Below are positions 43,859-55,218 of a DNA stretch of 64,000 nucleotides, piece after piece (positions within the stretch are counted from its first letter, which is position 1; every line of letters starts with the position of its first letter). The notes below the pieces were generated by a model. The model did not search any database, was not told where the DNA came from, and was given only the letters and a program-made list of their open reading frames with translations. The translations under genes were made by a program, and so were the position numbers. The stretch spans positions 9,763,501 to 9,827,500 of the forward strand of contig CM044873.1 in NCBI GenBank assembly GCA_024500155.1, given 5' to 3'. Origin of the DNA: Chenopodium formosanum. Lineage: Eukaryota; Streptophyta; Magnoliopsida; Caryophyllales; Amaranthaceae.

Positions 43859-44484
43859 TAGGGATGTCAATGGGGCGGGGTAGATGTTAATTGGTCTTCC
43901 CATCCCCATCCCCACCTAATATTTTCATCCCCATCCCCGCGGCGGGTTCAATTTTCATCCCCATCCCCGCCCCACCGAGTACAACTCTAAAACCATCCCC
44001 TCCCCACCCCCCACTTGGATATCCATCCCCACCAAAGACCCGCCTAATCCCCACACAAGATCAACCTAATCTCCGTATCTCAAATACACAATCCTACATA
44101 ATTAATATGAATTATAAGATAAAACATTCTACACATATTTTTGTGTTACAATATAACTGTCGTAACAAGTATTATAATTAATATTGTATTTCACGTAATT
44201 ATTTTATAAATAGTATAAAAGTATGTAATTTTGCTTTAAAAGATATATAGATGTGGGTATGAGGTGGGGATAGGGTGGGTACGAAGTGGGGCGGGTGGGG
44301 CAGGGCGGGGATGGGGATGGGGTGGGTACAACTTAAAATCACCCCCGCCCCATCACCCATGGCGGGTATGGTTTTTATCCCCATCCCCGCCCCACCACCC
44401 GCTAAATCGAGACCTATCCCCGCCCCACTGGGGAGGGGATGGGGCGGCGGGTCTCCTACTTGACCCGCCCCACTGACGTCCCTA
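43859..44484. mobile_element. hAT-like MITE, 626 bp, GGGGCGGGG-rich
   Basis: Starts TAGGGATGTCAATGGGGCGG and ends CCCCACTGACGTCCCTA, imperfect inverted repeats with the GTCAA-type hAT terminus. An 8-bp target duplication GCTACAAA/GCTACAAG is at 43,851-43,858 and 44,485-44,492. Both ends carry CCCCATCCCC / GGGGATGGGG tracts. Open frames inside it are compositional. Confidence 0.8.
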
Positions 44485-44492
44485 GCTACAAG

Positions 44493-45240
44493 CCTACAAA
44501 GTAGTTTCTCTCCAATTTTTAAATGCAACAAATTTGAATTTTTTCTACCATTCAATTAATGGCCTTGACTTGTATTTTTAATTAATGTATAATAACTAAA
44601 TTTTGTCATGCAGTATATAGATGATTATCTACAATATATACTTTGGAGATAACAAAATTTTATGATTTATATAAATAAAAAAAATTAAAGATATTGATAA
44701 TCAAAGTTGTGTATCGGTAAGCATGTCCAGCTAAACTGTTGCAATTAAAAAACGGAGGCAGTAATCCATTATTTTTCACTCCTATCAAGCCCACAACTCT
44801 GTTATGTTCACCTAGTAAGGGTCGAACCAAGGTGATTAATATTGGGTTGAACCAAGGTGAGTTCCCACCAACTCTTGGTTAATACTATACTCGAGTACTC
44901 CATACTAATTACCAAGTGTTAGTGATTAATATTGGATAGAGCCGTAGAGGTGTCAGTTCGAATGATCAGATTGGGTTCGATGAAGTCCAGTTGGATCAAT
45001 TTTTAAATTATCATTTTTACACGAGTCAAAATCTAAATTGAATACATTTTGAATCGGATCGGATGTGGTTTAAACCTCTGATATTGATTATTGATGAGTA
45101 CAAAATGGAGGGAGTATATTATTTGTATCGCTTACAAAAACACATTTAAACCTCTAATTAAACCCGAAAATCAAAATTTCCAAATATAGAAAAGAATTAA
45201 GCTCTTTCTCCTTCCCCTGCACACTGCTGAACACTAATTA
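44493..45240. other. Gene-free stretch upstream of the coiled-coil gene
   Basis: AT-rich intergenic sequence with no supportable gene. A third sequence with a TAGAGGTGTCAGTTCG start (about 44,944) resembles the termini of the repeats at 590 and 37,406. Confidence 0.4.
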
Positions 45241-45254
45241 AATCCAGACTTTGA

Positions 45255-47424
45255 AGATTCTAATTTGCCATGCCACGAACACGATATTGAAGATTCCGGA
45301 ACGAGTACTTCTGTATGATTTTCTTTAACTTGATTTATTTTGATCAAATTTTGTTCTGCTCAAATATTGTTAGTATAATCTTGTTATTGTTCTTTGATGT
45401 TTTCTCTCAATTGAATTCTGCAATTTCCATTTTCTAGGTTGGTTATACCTTCGAAATGACTTATTAATGGCTAATTAAGAGAAAGAAATTACTGGGTGTT
45501 TGATTATTTGTTCATTCAACTTGGCATAATGTAGAAATGTCGAATATTAGCTTGTTGTATGTTTTTGTTCTGCTTAAATTATTGTTTATTTGTTACTAGT
45601 ATAATCTTGGTGTTGTTCTTTGATGATTTCTCTCAATTGAATTCTGCATTTTCAATTTTCTAGGTTGGTTATACCTTCGAAATGACTTATTAATGGCTAA
45701 TTTAAAGAAAGAAGTTAATGGGTGTTTGATTATTAGTTCATTCAACTTGCATAATGTAGAAATGTTGAATACCCTCATTCAGGTATGCTTGAGGAACCTC
45801 TCTTGTTGTCTCAGATAAGCACTTTGTTACTCATGATCCGTTGATTGTTTAATGTCATCATTGGAATATGAGTGCCTAGTAGATTGGGATTTTCTTCAAA
45901 AATTTAATGAAGTTATCATGTTACGACAAATGCTGTAACAGGCTAACAGAGTAACAGCTTACTATAAGGCTTTTTGCAAAAAAAACAAAAGTTCAAATTG
46001 AAGTTGCAAGTCCATTCTTGAAAAGACAGGACTAACATCCTAAATGGCAAAAAGTTCATATTTGTTTTTAAGCAAGCTGTACTTATGTTTTTGTACTTGG
46101 GTTTTTTTTTATAGTCGCCTTATTCTGCTGTTCTAACTCTTCAATTAATATGTTGAATTTGACATATGCACCCTAATTGCTTTTGAAAATGTTGAGCATA
46201 TGTGTCATGAATTGGTATTGGGTATTTGTGCAGCTGGACAATGGAATTCCCTTTCTTCGAGTTATGAACTGCAGCAAAGTGCACCAAACCCAATGAAAAA
46301 TTTCTCATCTGCTTCATTTCAGTCATCTCAAAGAGTAAATGCAGAGCCATACATTTGGAGTACTCAAGAGCGTAACGATCTGATCATGAGCGAGGTCTGA
46401 TTCTTATTATTGACAGTCAAATTTTTGTATGAGTAGCTTGGTAACAAGAAATAACAAGAGTGAGAATAATTAAAAAAATAAATAAATGAAAAAAAAGATC
46501 TGAGCAAGTGGAGATGCATTTCAAGGAGCTTATGTCTTATTTTGTATGCAATATAGCAATGCACCATTGTAAGACCACTTGTGAAATTCATGTTCATACC
46601 CTTGATTTACTATCTTATCTTGTGCTCTTAAAAGTCATTAGGAGCTTTTCGTTAAATAAGATTTTATCCTGTCTTATTTGTATATGCAATGCACCACTAT
46701 TAAAGGTTTCCTGAGTAATTCTATCCTGTAACATTCTTGTAATTGACATGCGCAGGTAGCGACGAATTCAAACTTTATATATCTTCATCAATCGATTGAT
46801 AGCTTGAAATCTGAATTATTTGATTGCAAAAGTCAAATTAGAACACTGGAGAGAGTATTAAATAATCTGCAGCAATCACAAGGACAAATGGATGAATGCA
46901 AAAGATACATTAAAAGGCTGGAAGAAGAATTATATAAATTGAAGCAAGCACAAGGATTTATTTCAAATGACATACGGTGTATTTCTGCAGGACTAGCATC
47001 AGAAAAGAATACATCAGGAAAGTCTATTCCTTCTACTGGTGTAGTTAAATCTCATCAAGGAGGCAGTAGCACTTCTTCTAACAATATCCTCGCTAGAGCT
47101 TTTCAAGATGGTCAAAAAATGGGTGATTCAAATAATAAGATGCTGGATGAAGTGAATCCACTGGTTCAAAGTGGGATTGATCCTTCTTTGAGCTCAAGAA
47201 AGAAGATCAAAGCTGGTGAACAGTCCAAGGTGCCGGTTAACATGGCTGCAGGGGAAGGGCCGTCTAATATACACAGAAATGAGTTTACTACAGAATTAGG
47301 CATAATAGCAGGTGAGAAGGAAAATGCTAATACTTCCATAGATGTCAACACTTGGGATTTTCCAGTTTTTGATCAAAGTTCAGCTGACGAAGATCTTGAG
47401 GCATTCTTTAGGTCAATTTGTTAA
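45255..47424 (+). CDS. Coiled-coil protein of unknown function, C-terminal exons resolved
   Basis: Two exons are secure: 46,234-46,394 (acceptor TTTGTGCAG; GQWNSLSSSYELQQSAPNP to NDLIMSE) and 46,756-47,424 (acceptor CGCAG; VATNSNFIYLHQSIDSLKSE to EAFFRSIC, stop). Together they give 276 residues. A coiled coil spans SIDSLKSELFDCKSQIRTLE, ERVLNNLQQSQGQMDECK and YIKRLEEELYKLKQAQG. It is followed by a Ser/Asn-rich low-complexity region and an acidic aromatic C-terminus (NTWDFPVFDQSSADEDLEAF). The first exon is uncertain: the likely leader exon near 45,260-45,312 aligns with MENQQDNQQ at 11,296, but its own ATG meets TGA after six codons, and the phase into 46,234 does not match directly, so another exon or start is missing. 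I do not recognise the family. A plant-specific nuclear or meiotic coiled-coil protein is possible, but that is a guess. Confidence 0.6.
45350..45780 (+). repeat. Tandem duplication of about 215 bp in the first intron
   Basis: Units 45,350-45,562 and 45,563-45,780 share TAGTATAATCTTG, TCTCTCAATTGAATTCTG, AGGTTGGTTATACCTTCGAA, ATGACTTATTAATGGCTAAT and TAATGTAGAAATGT. A third, more diverged copy is at 11,360-11,515 behind the orphan first exon. Confidence 0.8.
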
Positions 47425-48106
47425 TGTTCACTTCTTAGAACCTTAAATAGTTAAATTTCTTTTGACTGTGCAGCCTTTTTCTATTTTGTAGCTGAATTTT
47501 CTACTGTCTCCATTCGTACTGTTTTAATGCTACCATATGAAATGGGGCTTAAAATTCTATGGAGGTTTTTTCTTTAGGAGTTTATAACAAGTACAGGAAT
47601 TTCCTAGCATGCACTTAACTGTGCAATTAAGCAGGTGTTATCCGAATTGGTATGTACTAATTACAGTGCCTTTTTGTATGTAATACGGGCAAACAGAAAC
47701 AAGCATGTATGTAGACGACTATTTGATTGTTCATTTTTCCTGTTTTTGTTTTGTAATCAATTACTTATGCTTTTGCATAAATGCTGCCGTTCTTGATTCT
47801 CTCCTGAGTCTCCTCACATTGTATAGGTCAGTAAAAGCAATTTATGCATTATTTGAATGACTAGCATGTTGTTGGTCGTCAAAATTCTAGTGTCGAATAC
47901 AAGTGCTTTAGTTCCATACCTCATCAATTCAGTAAACTACAACCTTGTGTTCAGATAGGCGAGAGTATATAAAGTAAAATCAGCTCACGAGCAAATTAGA
48001 CATAAAACTTTGGGAAGAACACAAGAACTTTGTAAACTTCAGCAACTTTAGCATTTGGTTCTCTGACATTGCTGTTAAGCATCTTTTCATGGATATGGCA
48101 CTTGAT
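47425..48106. other. Convergent 3' flank between coiled-coil gene and acylaminoacyl-peptidase
   Basis: About 680 bp between two genes that face each other. No coding is seen; it should hold both 3' untranslated regions. Confidence 0.5.
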
Positions 48107-51100
48107 CTATTGACAGTGATTCTTGAACCACATTGCAATATTAACAAAGCTCTCGACTTCAGATTGAGGCCTGCAACCAAATAACCAGAATACAAAAGGA
48201 GGATAACATGAAAAGAACATGTGTACAGAATATTAGGGACTCAAGTGTACAAAGAAATTTAGATAAGCCTATAATAAGACTAGCATTTTACCTGGATATT
48301 TCATGTACGTCATCAGGAAACATAATTACCTTAACCTCAATTCCTCTCTCCTTTAGTGCACGCGCATACTAGCAGAGTGAATAAGCACAATCAATCATTT
48401 TTTACACTTAAAAGAGATATATACGCCAAATCAACCAATACAATCTTAAACCAGTTCTAGACACCATTAACTTCTAACAGGATTGATTGGTCTTAGAGCC
48501 TTGGATAAATTGGCTTTCATTTAGCCAACAGAAATTGATACTTAGTCTAGTAAATGCTAAAAGTAATGATAGTTCACAATCAATGTTGATCTTCCAAGAA
48601 CTGCTAAACATGTTCTTTCACCTTAGAAAAAAACTGGAAAGCATCATGTAAATATGTGCAATAAGAATCTATATAATTGTGTAATTGGGAGGACAATAAC
48701 TCACTTGCAATCCATCAGGAACAGGAACTCGAAGATCCTGGGCACCTAAAAGAAACAGTGTAGGTGCTTTGACCTGCAAAGTTTACAGACACATCTCGTT
48801 TATTCATAGCCTATTTATATGTAGGGATGGAATGAAGCTCACTATCAACTGACAGAAGATGATGAGAATGTCAGAATATTAGAATTACTCATAGCATGGC
48901 ATTTCAACAATATTTACAAGAACTACTGGATGACAAGATCAGAAGCTGTGCCATATATATACCTTATGGACATGCGAGATAGGGGACTTATCATATAAGA
49001 CATTCAGATTGCCCTTAGATGGTGCTTCTGTAAAGTACGTTTTACCATCACTTCCATAAGCATTGACAAAGCACCAATCGGGAATATCAGTAGTTCCAAC
49101 CATCAAAGCAAGGTTGCAAACAGGATTCCAGACTGCTGCTACCGAAAATTTTTCAGGGGCCTGCAGCACAAAATATACCTTAAGGCGCTTAGTGATTTCC
49201 TTTTTCTTTCCAGAAAACCGATGGTAAAACTGATCATGTCAAAGCAACCAATGGGTACACCAAAGCTAGAACACAACTAATCATTGTTCCCTCTTCTAAG
49301 AAGGTTCCTAAAGTTTCTATCCACAAATGACTTTCATAACATGTTCTGATTTTGTAAGTTTATTTTTTTATTCTCACTGCAGCAAAATATAATCTTAACT
49401 TCTTCAATAGTATCCTTTCTGACAAACTTTTATCCCATTCAAAAGCTGAATTATTACTTCCTTAAAAAACAATAAAAAGTGAGTGATAGTTGATGGAGAA
49501 ACTTCATGATAGAAGCTTGACAGTTTAATTTGAGGTAAAGTTACACAAGTATTTTTCTTTAACAAAAACATTACAGATAGCACGAATGAAGCAACAAGTC
49601 ACATGAGTTAAAAGGCTTAGAGCTACCACCAAATACCGAAATCAGACTAAGTAAAAAATTTTTTAATATGAAGTATAACTTAAGAGCCCATATTAGCAAC
49701 CTTTCAGAAATTAAGCAGTTGAATAGGAATGTAACCTGTATCATGTATTGCTAAACTTAGATGCAAAATTAAAAAGAGCTATGGAACACAATATGGAAAG
49801 CTGAAGAAAGGGCCACTTGAAAGATACATGTGATTATATTAATTGTCAATACGTCATGCAATCATGAAGAAAAACCTTAATGTGTACCTGCCCAATAAGG
49901 TGGGCACTCAGAAAGCCACCATGGGAACCACCAAACACAGAAATTCTAGGTGGTTCAGCAAGTTTTAAGCCGACAACATGATCTATTGCAGTAAGCACAT
50001 CATTGACGTCCTGCAGAAAAAACTTTAGTTTTGATTTCTTTCACTTTGTTGGTATATGATCACAATATCCACAAAGCTATAAAAACTTGATGACGTGCAA
50101 ATAAGGAATTGGAATTTGCAATAATGAAACCGGACCTGTGATCCAACATTCCCGGGAAGAGACTGCAGTGCTTCTTCACCAAATCCCAGAGAGCCTCTGT
50201 GATAGGATGCATGAAGTGGCTTAAATTAAAGGTCAGTAATGCACAAGGCTCAATGACACAACAAAAGTAATTAACAAGCAATTGAACTACTATTTGGACA
50301 TTACAAGAAGAATGCCTGACCCGATATCTTGTACTCATATAAAATCAAGGTATACTAGTTAAGACTTAAGAAGATAACAAATGTAGCCACTGTAATGAAT
50401 AGAGGGGAAAGCTTCCTTGGAAATAAAAAGTAGTATTGTCCAATATTCTCAATGCAAGTATTTTAATTTTAGACCCTTTCTCTCATGCCCTTTTTCAGCT
50501 CTTTCTCAGGCTTGGGGACGTTGGGGTTGTGAAAGAATATAATATAATCAAATAAGTTGATGGCCGGGAAAAAATTGATTACCGATAATTAACAATTAAT
50601 AGATTATAACCAGTTGATGCCAAATATGCCAATGTCTTTGAGAACTTTGATGTTGAGACATCATGAGGACCTCCATGAAGAACTGTAATCAATGGATTAC
50701 AAATGTCGTTCTTTGCAGTTGAGGAGACAAATATAGCTTCAAAAGGTTTACTTGCTCCTGTTACAAAAATTCAACATGAAGAAACGAAAACAGATAAATC
50801 ATGCAGTGGAAGATAGTTGAAGCAGTAGAGACAGCTCACAGTCTAGAATTTTGCATTTTCGAAAGCTGAAGTAAAAATGCAGACATTTGTACATGCATAT
50901 TATTTGCTAGTAATAACATGGGAATTTGAAAACAAAAATGTATCAATTCTAAGCATGAATGTTAATCTAACAGAGAAATTCCAAGTGAAAACCATTCATG
51001 CAGTGATGCAACTTAGCAGAAGACATAATTTTTTATTACCTTCTGTACAGTTTTCTGAAATAGATCTTACTGGAATCTTCATTATACTGAATTGAAGGGA

Positions 51101-53969
51101 TGAGAGGCGAGATGAAAACTGTAAAAGGATTACACCAAAAGATGTAATCCAGAGTGATCTGTATCGAGTTATCATCTGTATACATGTAGAAAATCACTGT
51201 ACTTGAAAGTATTAGGCAGATAAGAATGAGGATATAAACCTCCTTGGAACATCTGAAGAGGGGGCTCTGAACATCTTGCCAATTCCAAGGGGCATTTGGG
51301 ACTTGCTCCTTAAGAAGACGACCATACTTGATTTGAGGAATATCTACAGGGCTGCTGCATACTTCAAAATGACAAACAAGATCAGTTGTCTTATAGTTAA
51401 GCAGTTACAGAGACTAGAAATAGATATCATTATACATACCGGCAATGATATTATCCTCATCAAGCGAAAGAACCTCCCATGAGGAGCTTGAATCATGAGG
51501 AGTAATGCGTGACAAGTTCCCACTGCAGGATTAAAAGGATGCATTATCAGCTGAAAATTTTCATATTTAGAAGACTGAATGTTTAAGTGGAATCAGAAAC
51601 CTCTCTACATCCACAGAAAGTATCACTTGAGTACTCCTCCAGATCGAGGATAAAATCATAGTACGCTTATCAGAAAGCCATGGATTCATGAGGATGCTGG
51701 GAAAATATAGTCCAGGGAAGCAACCATTCTCCGCAGACATCACAACAGGAACCTACGATAGTGAGACCAAACATTTGTGATGTTAATGTGGAACAGAAAA
51801 TTAACACAACATAAATGACACAATAACTCTCTTAAAAAGGTAATAATTTGAAACAATGTTGTTCATAAATTACTCTGTCCATGAATAACATGTTAAACAG
51901 TACACAATGCTCTATCCAAAAGGTTACTCCGCGAAGTACCCATACCAAATTTGCAGGCCAGCATACTGCAAATTACATAACTATGTGCACAAGGGAAAAG
52001 AAGGAAGAAAAGAAAAGAACAATTTCGATGAAAATTAAAGGACTGCCATGAACTTGATATTGAAGACAAAAGACCTTACCACATCAACAATTTGTAGCAC
52101 ATTTGGCTTCCCATCACTTTGCCAATCAACTCTATGAAGTGAAATTGTGGCATTGTGTGCTCCTGATTCCACAGCACTTTTGGCTGATAAGAACACAAGA
52201 AATCTCCCATCTGGGCTGTCAAAACAACAGATATACATTCACTTGGCATCCATGTATAATACACACTAAGAATAGTCTATATGTTTTTCACTAGCTTCGT
52301 TAATCTAGATATAAGTCATAGCATAATAGCATAAATCTGGACAATAGAACTGACATATATACACAGGACAGCTAATATAAACCAGTCCTATGCTACACTT
52401 AAATCGCCTTTAACATTTCTATCAGAACCAGGGTGCAGTATGTAAACAAGCATAGGTGTGATTGCTCAAGAATAAGCACACACTAGTAGTGAAAGCTAGA
52501 AGCCTGAGTCTTTGATACATGAACTAGAGCCAACATACAACAATAAACAGGACAGAATTTAAGTGGAAAAACATGAAATTTAATCATACCTAAAGCGTGG
52601 ACAGAAAGCACTGCTAATTCCTTTTGTCAACATAACTGCATTAGAGTCATCATCTGCATTTGATCTGCTTCAAACAGAGAAACAGGATAGATGTATGAAA
52701 AAGAAGAAACTTATAGATACATATTCTCTACGTTGATATAATGAAAATAACAGCTCACTTGAGATCAGATTTGATAGCTTCTAATTTTTTGAAAGGACAT
52801 GTTACAGCATATAAGGCACATGGTCTATTAGTACAGTATTTCATGCCAAGTTTTCTTGGTTCTGCGGACCACCCAACAACTACAAGATGCTGCTGTGAGG
52901 CGATTGTTGCTGGAGCCCAAACAACCTGACCAGTACTGAGTGCCTTGTTAATTCCTTCTACAGCACGCACCTCTCCACTGCACAACAAATAAAAAACAAT
53001 CGAGTTTGTATATCCTCCAAGAGAAGAGGTATTCAGCTAGATCATTAAATTTCAATATAAATCAAAAGGTGACTCAGTACCTGTTAATATCAATAACAAA
53101 AACTGCAGGGCACCTTTTTTTCACATATGTTTCTCCCCATCCCTCCTCCCAGTCCCCTTGGCCTTCCCAGCTGTTACAACCCTTATTGGAGGTACTCGCG
53201 CTTGTATAACCAAAACTATTGAAGGTGGGCTTTAAAGGGGTAGGCTCCTCAGCAACATATGCAATGAGTGTTTCATCTAAGTTCCAAGAAACACCTTCAA
53301 ACCTGTCAGTTAAGAAATATGAACAATGAGCATATGAATAAGAAAAGACTCATGTTCTGCCACATAGCCCTACGTCTAAACACATAATGCAGAAGTCAAA
53401 TTACCATGCATCCGTAAATAACGATCCATGAACAGCCTGAGGTACAAGAAACTCCTTTTCCAGATCTGAAGAGCCCCAAATCTCAAATTTAGTAGGACAG
53501 TCATCATCAGAATTTCGAACAATGAGAAGCTTTGAACCGGAAGGTGAAGGCAGTATTATGGATGCCCCTGACACCTCAACAGGAAAGGGTGACCATTGAA
53601 AATCCACTGGACTTGTGCCATTCCCATGAATAGAAGCAGACAAGATAAATTTTCTGTTACTATTAGCAAGAATATTGGGTTGGCTAGCAGAAAATAGTGC
53701 CTTAGAGTCATTTCCTGTGCAAAATTGTATTATATGAGAGCAAAGTAAACATAGATCAACATATCTTTATTATGTTTATAATAATCGAAAAGGAATGCAA
53801 AGGGGATTAAAGCCATTTGATATACCATCAATGCAATGCTAAAAGTCATACTACTACCTGATTTGCAAACCCAAGCCTTATCTATTTTACTGATATTAAT
53901 GAATTCCATCAGCAATTTGGACAGACTAGCATAATCTTCCTTCATGGCCGAGTGAGTTCCCTCGTACAT
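48107..53969 (-). CDS. AARE: Acylamino-acid-releasing enzyme (acylaminoacyl-peptidase), complete, 17 exons
   Basis: Exons on the minus strand: 53,858-53,969; 53,405-53,714; 53,081-53,302; 52,759-52,977; 52,590-52,664; 52,080-52,215; 51,601-51,752; 51,436-51,522; 51,240-51,354; 51,040-51,118; 50,583-50,757; 50,136-50,196; 49,888-50,010; 48,963-49,160; 48,705-48,773; 48,292-48,368; 48,107-48,170. Every phase joins, giving 2,274 nt and 757 residues, the usual length for plant AARE. The N-terminal part (to about 470) is the beta-propeller that gates the active site. The C-terminal part is the alpha/beta-hydrolase of the prolyl-oligopeptidase family, S9. The oxyanion motif HGGPH and the triad Ser610 (GGSHGGF), Asp701 (GAQDLRVP) and His733 (FPDDVHEI) are all present. 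It removes acylated N-terminal residues from peptides and helps degrade oxidised proteins, mainly in cytosol, plastid or nucleus. The start at MYEGTHSAMKEDYASL is the first ATG after a probable leader intron; a longer N-terminus cannot be excluded. Borders of exons 8 and 9 were chosen to keep the frame (GCCGGTAT/GTATAA donor). Confidence 0.92.
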
Positions 53970-55218
53970 TTCTGCTCCCTTTGACTTACAACAGCTACAC
54001 CTTAAACAATTTGGAAAGTTCATGTAACAGAACTAACGATCAGTGATACCAAGACAGCATCAGAAGCTTCAATAATAAATAGATAAAAGAATAAGATTTA
54101 ATAGTAACTACCTTTAATAAACAGATCTAAGCTGATAGAGCTAAGATAGAAAGTCAAACTCAAGCAAGATAGCTAGACTTAGACTTTTTGACCCTTGGGC
54201 TAACCACAATGCTATGTGAACACCAGCACTTAGTTCAGCACTTCAGCATAGCACTTAGTTAGAAAGAGAGTGAGAGAGAGTTGGCAGAGTGTTGAACCAG
54301 AGCCACTCAAGAGTGATTGTTAGGTGGGAGTAGGAATATTAAGGGTCTATTCTTATGGTTTTATTAACAAAGAGATGGGATCAGGATTGGAAATAAAATG
54401 ATTATTTTGCCATCAAACATGAGACATGAGTTGGTATATTTGTTTTTATGTTCCAAATCACATATTCCCGCTCTTTAATCCTCAAACTCCCATCACGAGT
54501 TAATAAAGACCTCAACTTAAACTAATAGAGTACCATCAAACACCATTAAGTGTAGATATAATTTTTTTTTTTTTCTTTTCTTTCTTTGGAATAGAGGGTC
54601 CATCATCATCCATGCGGAAGTACTCAGATAAGTGATAAGTGTAAATCTCAACCACAGATGTCCCAATTTTACTGATATCATCTCCTGCCTATAAGAAGAG
54701 TTTATCAAGAATTCAAGACCATCATGACATATGGTTTTAATGGCCACTTAAACTTTGGAATACAAACATTTCTGCCTTCTTATAATGATATGCTTTCATT
54801 CGACTAGTTTAACAATACAACAGATAATTGATTTACACACACAGACGTAACGTGTATTATTACACCAGAGTTTTCTATTACATGTAAATCTAATGCTGTT
54901 ATACACTGAGATGGAAATACCATCTCTGCCAGAATAACAGGTACACAAATCCTATTATACATCAAGAATGTTTGCCATCAAAAATGCTCTAATTGTACAT
55001 TAAACACAAAATAAGGAACATATATACAGACCTCTAAGTACCTATGTGCGCTGTGGCCTTTGAATGGCAAATTTAGATCACATGCTTACAGCCAGCTGCG
55101 ATATTCAACGCTCTTGCAAACTCAAAGTCAAGAACTATGGCTGTACTTAGCAGAAGGCCAGTGAATGTAGTAGCACCAAGAAATTGATGCTGCTTTTGCT
55201 TAAAAATATAATTCCAGC
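53970..55218. other. AARE 5' leader/promoter and PAP 3' flank
   Basis: Contains the probable leader and promoter of the AARE gene (to about 54,330, with GAGAGTGAGAGAGAGTTGG) and then AT-rich intergenic sequence. The frame at 54,517-54,747 has no family features. The 3' untranslated region of the phosphatase gene probably lies at 54,950-55,218. Confidence 0.45.

Noticed and set aside
43891..44555. Several Pro- or Gly-rich frames on both strands
   Set aside because: They lie inside a hAT-like MITE with a target duplication and reflect CCCCATCCCC tracts.
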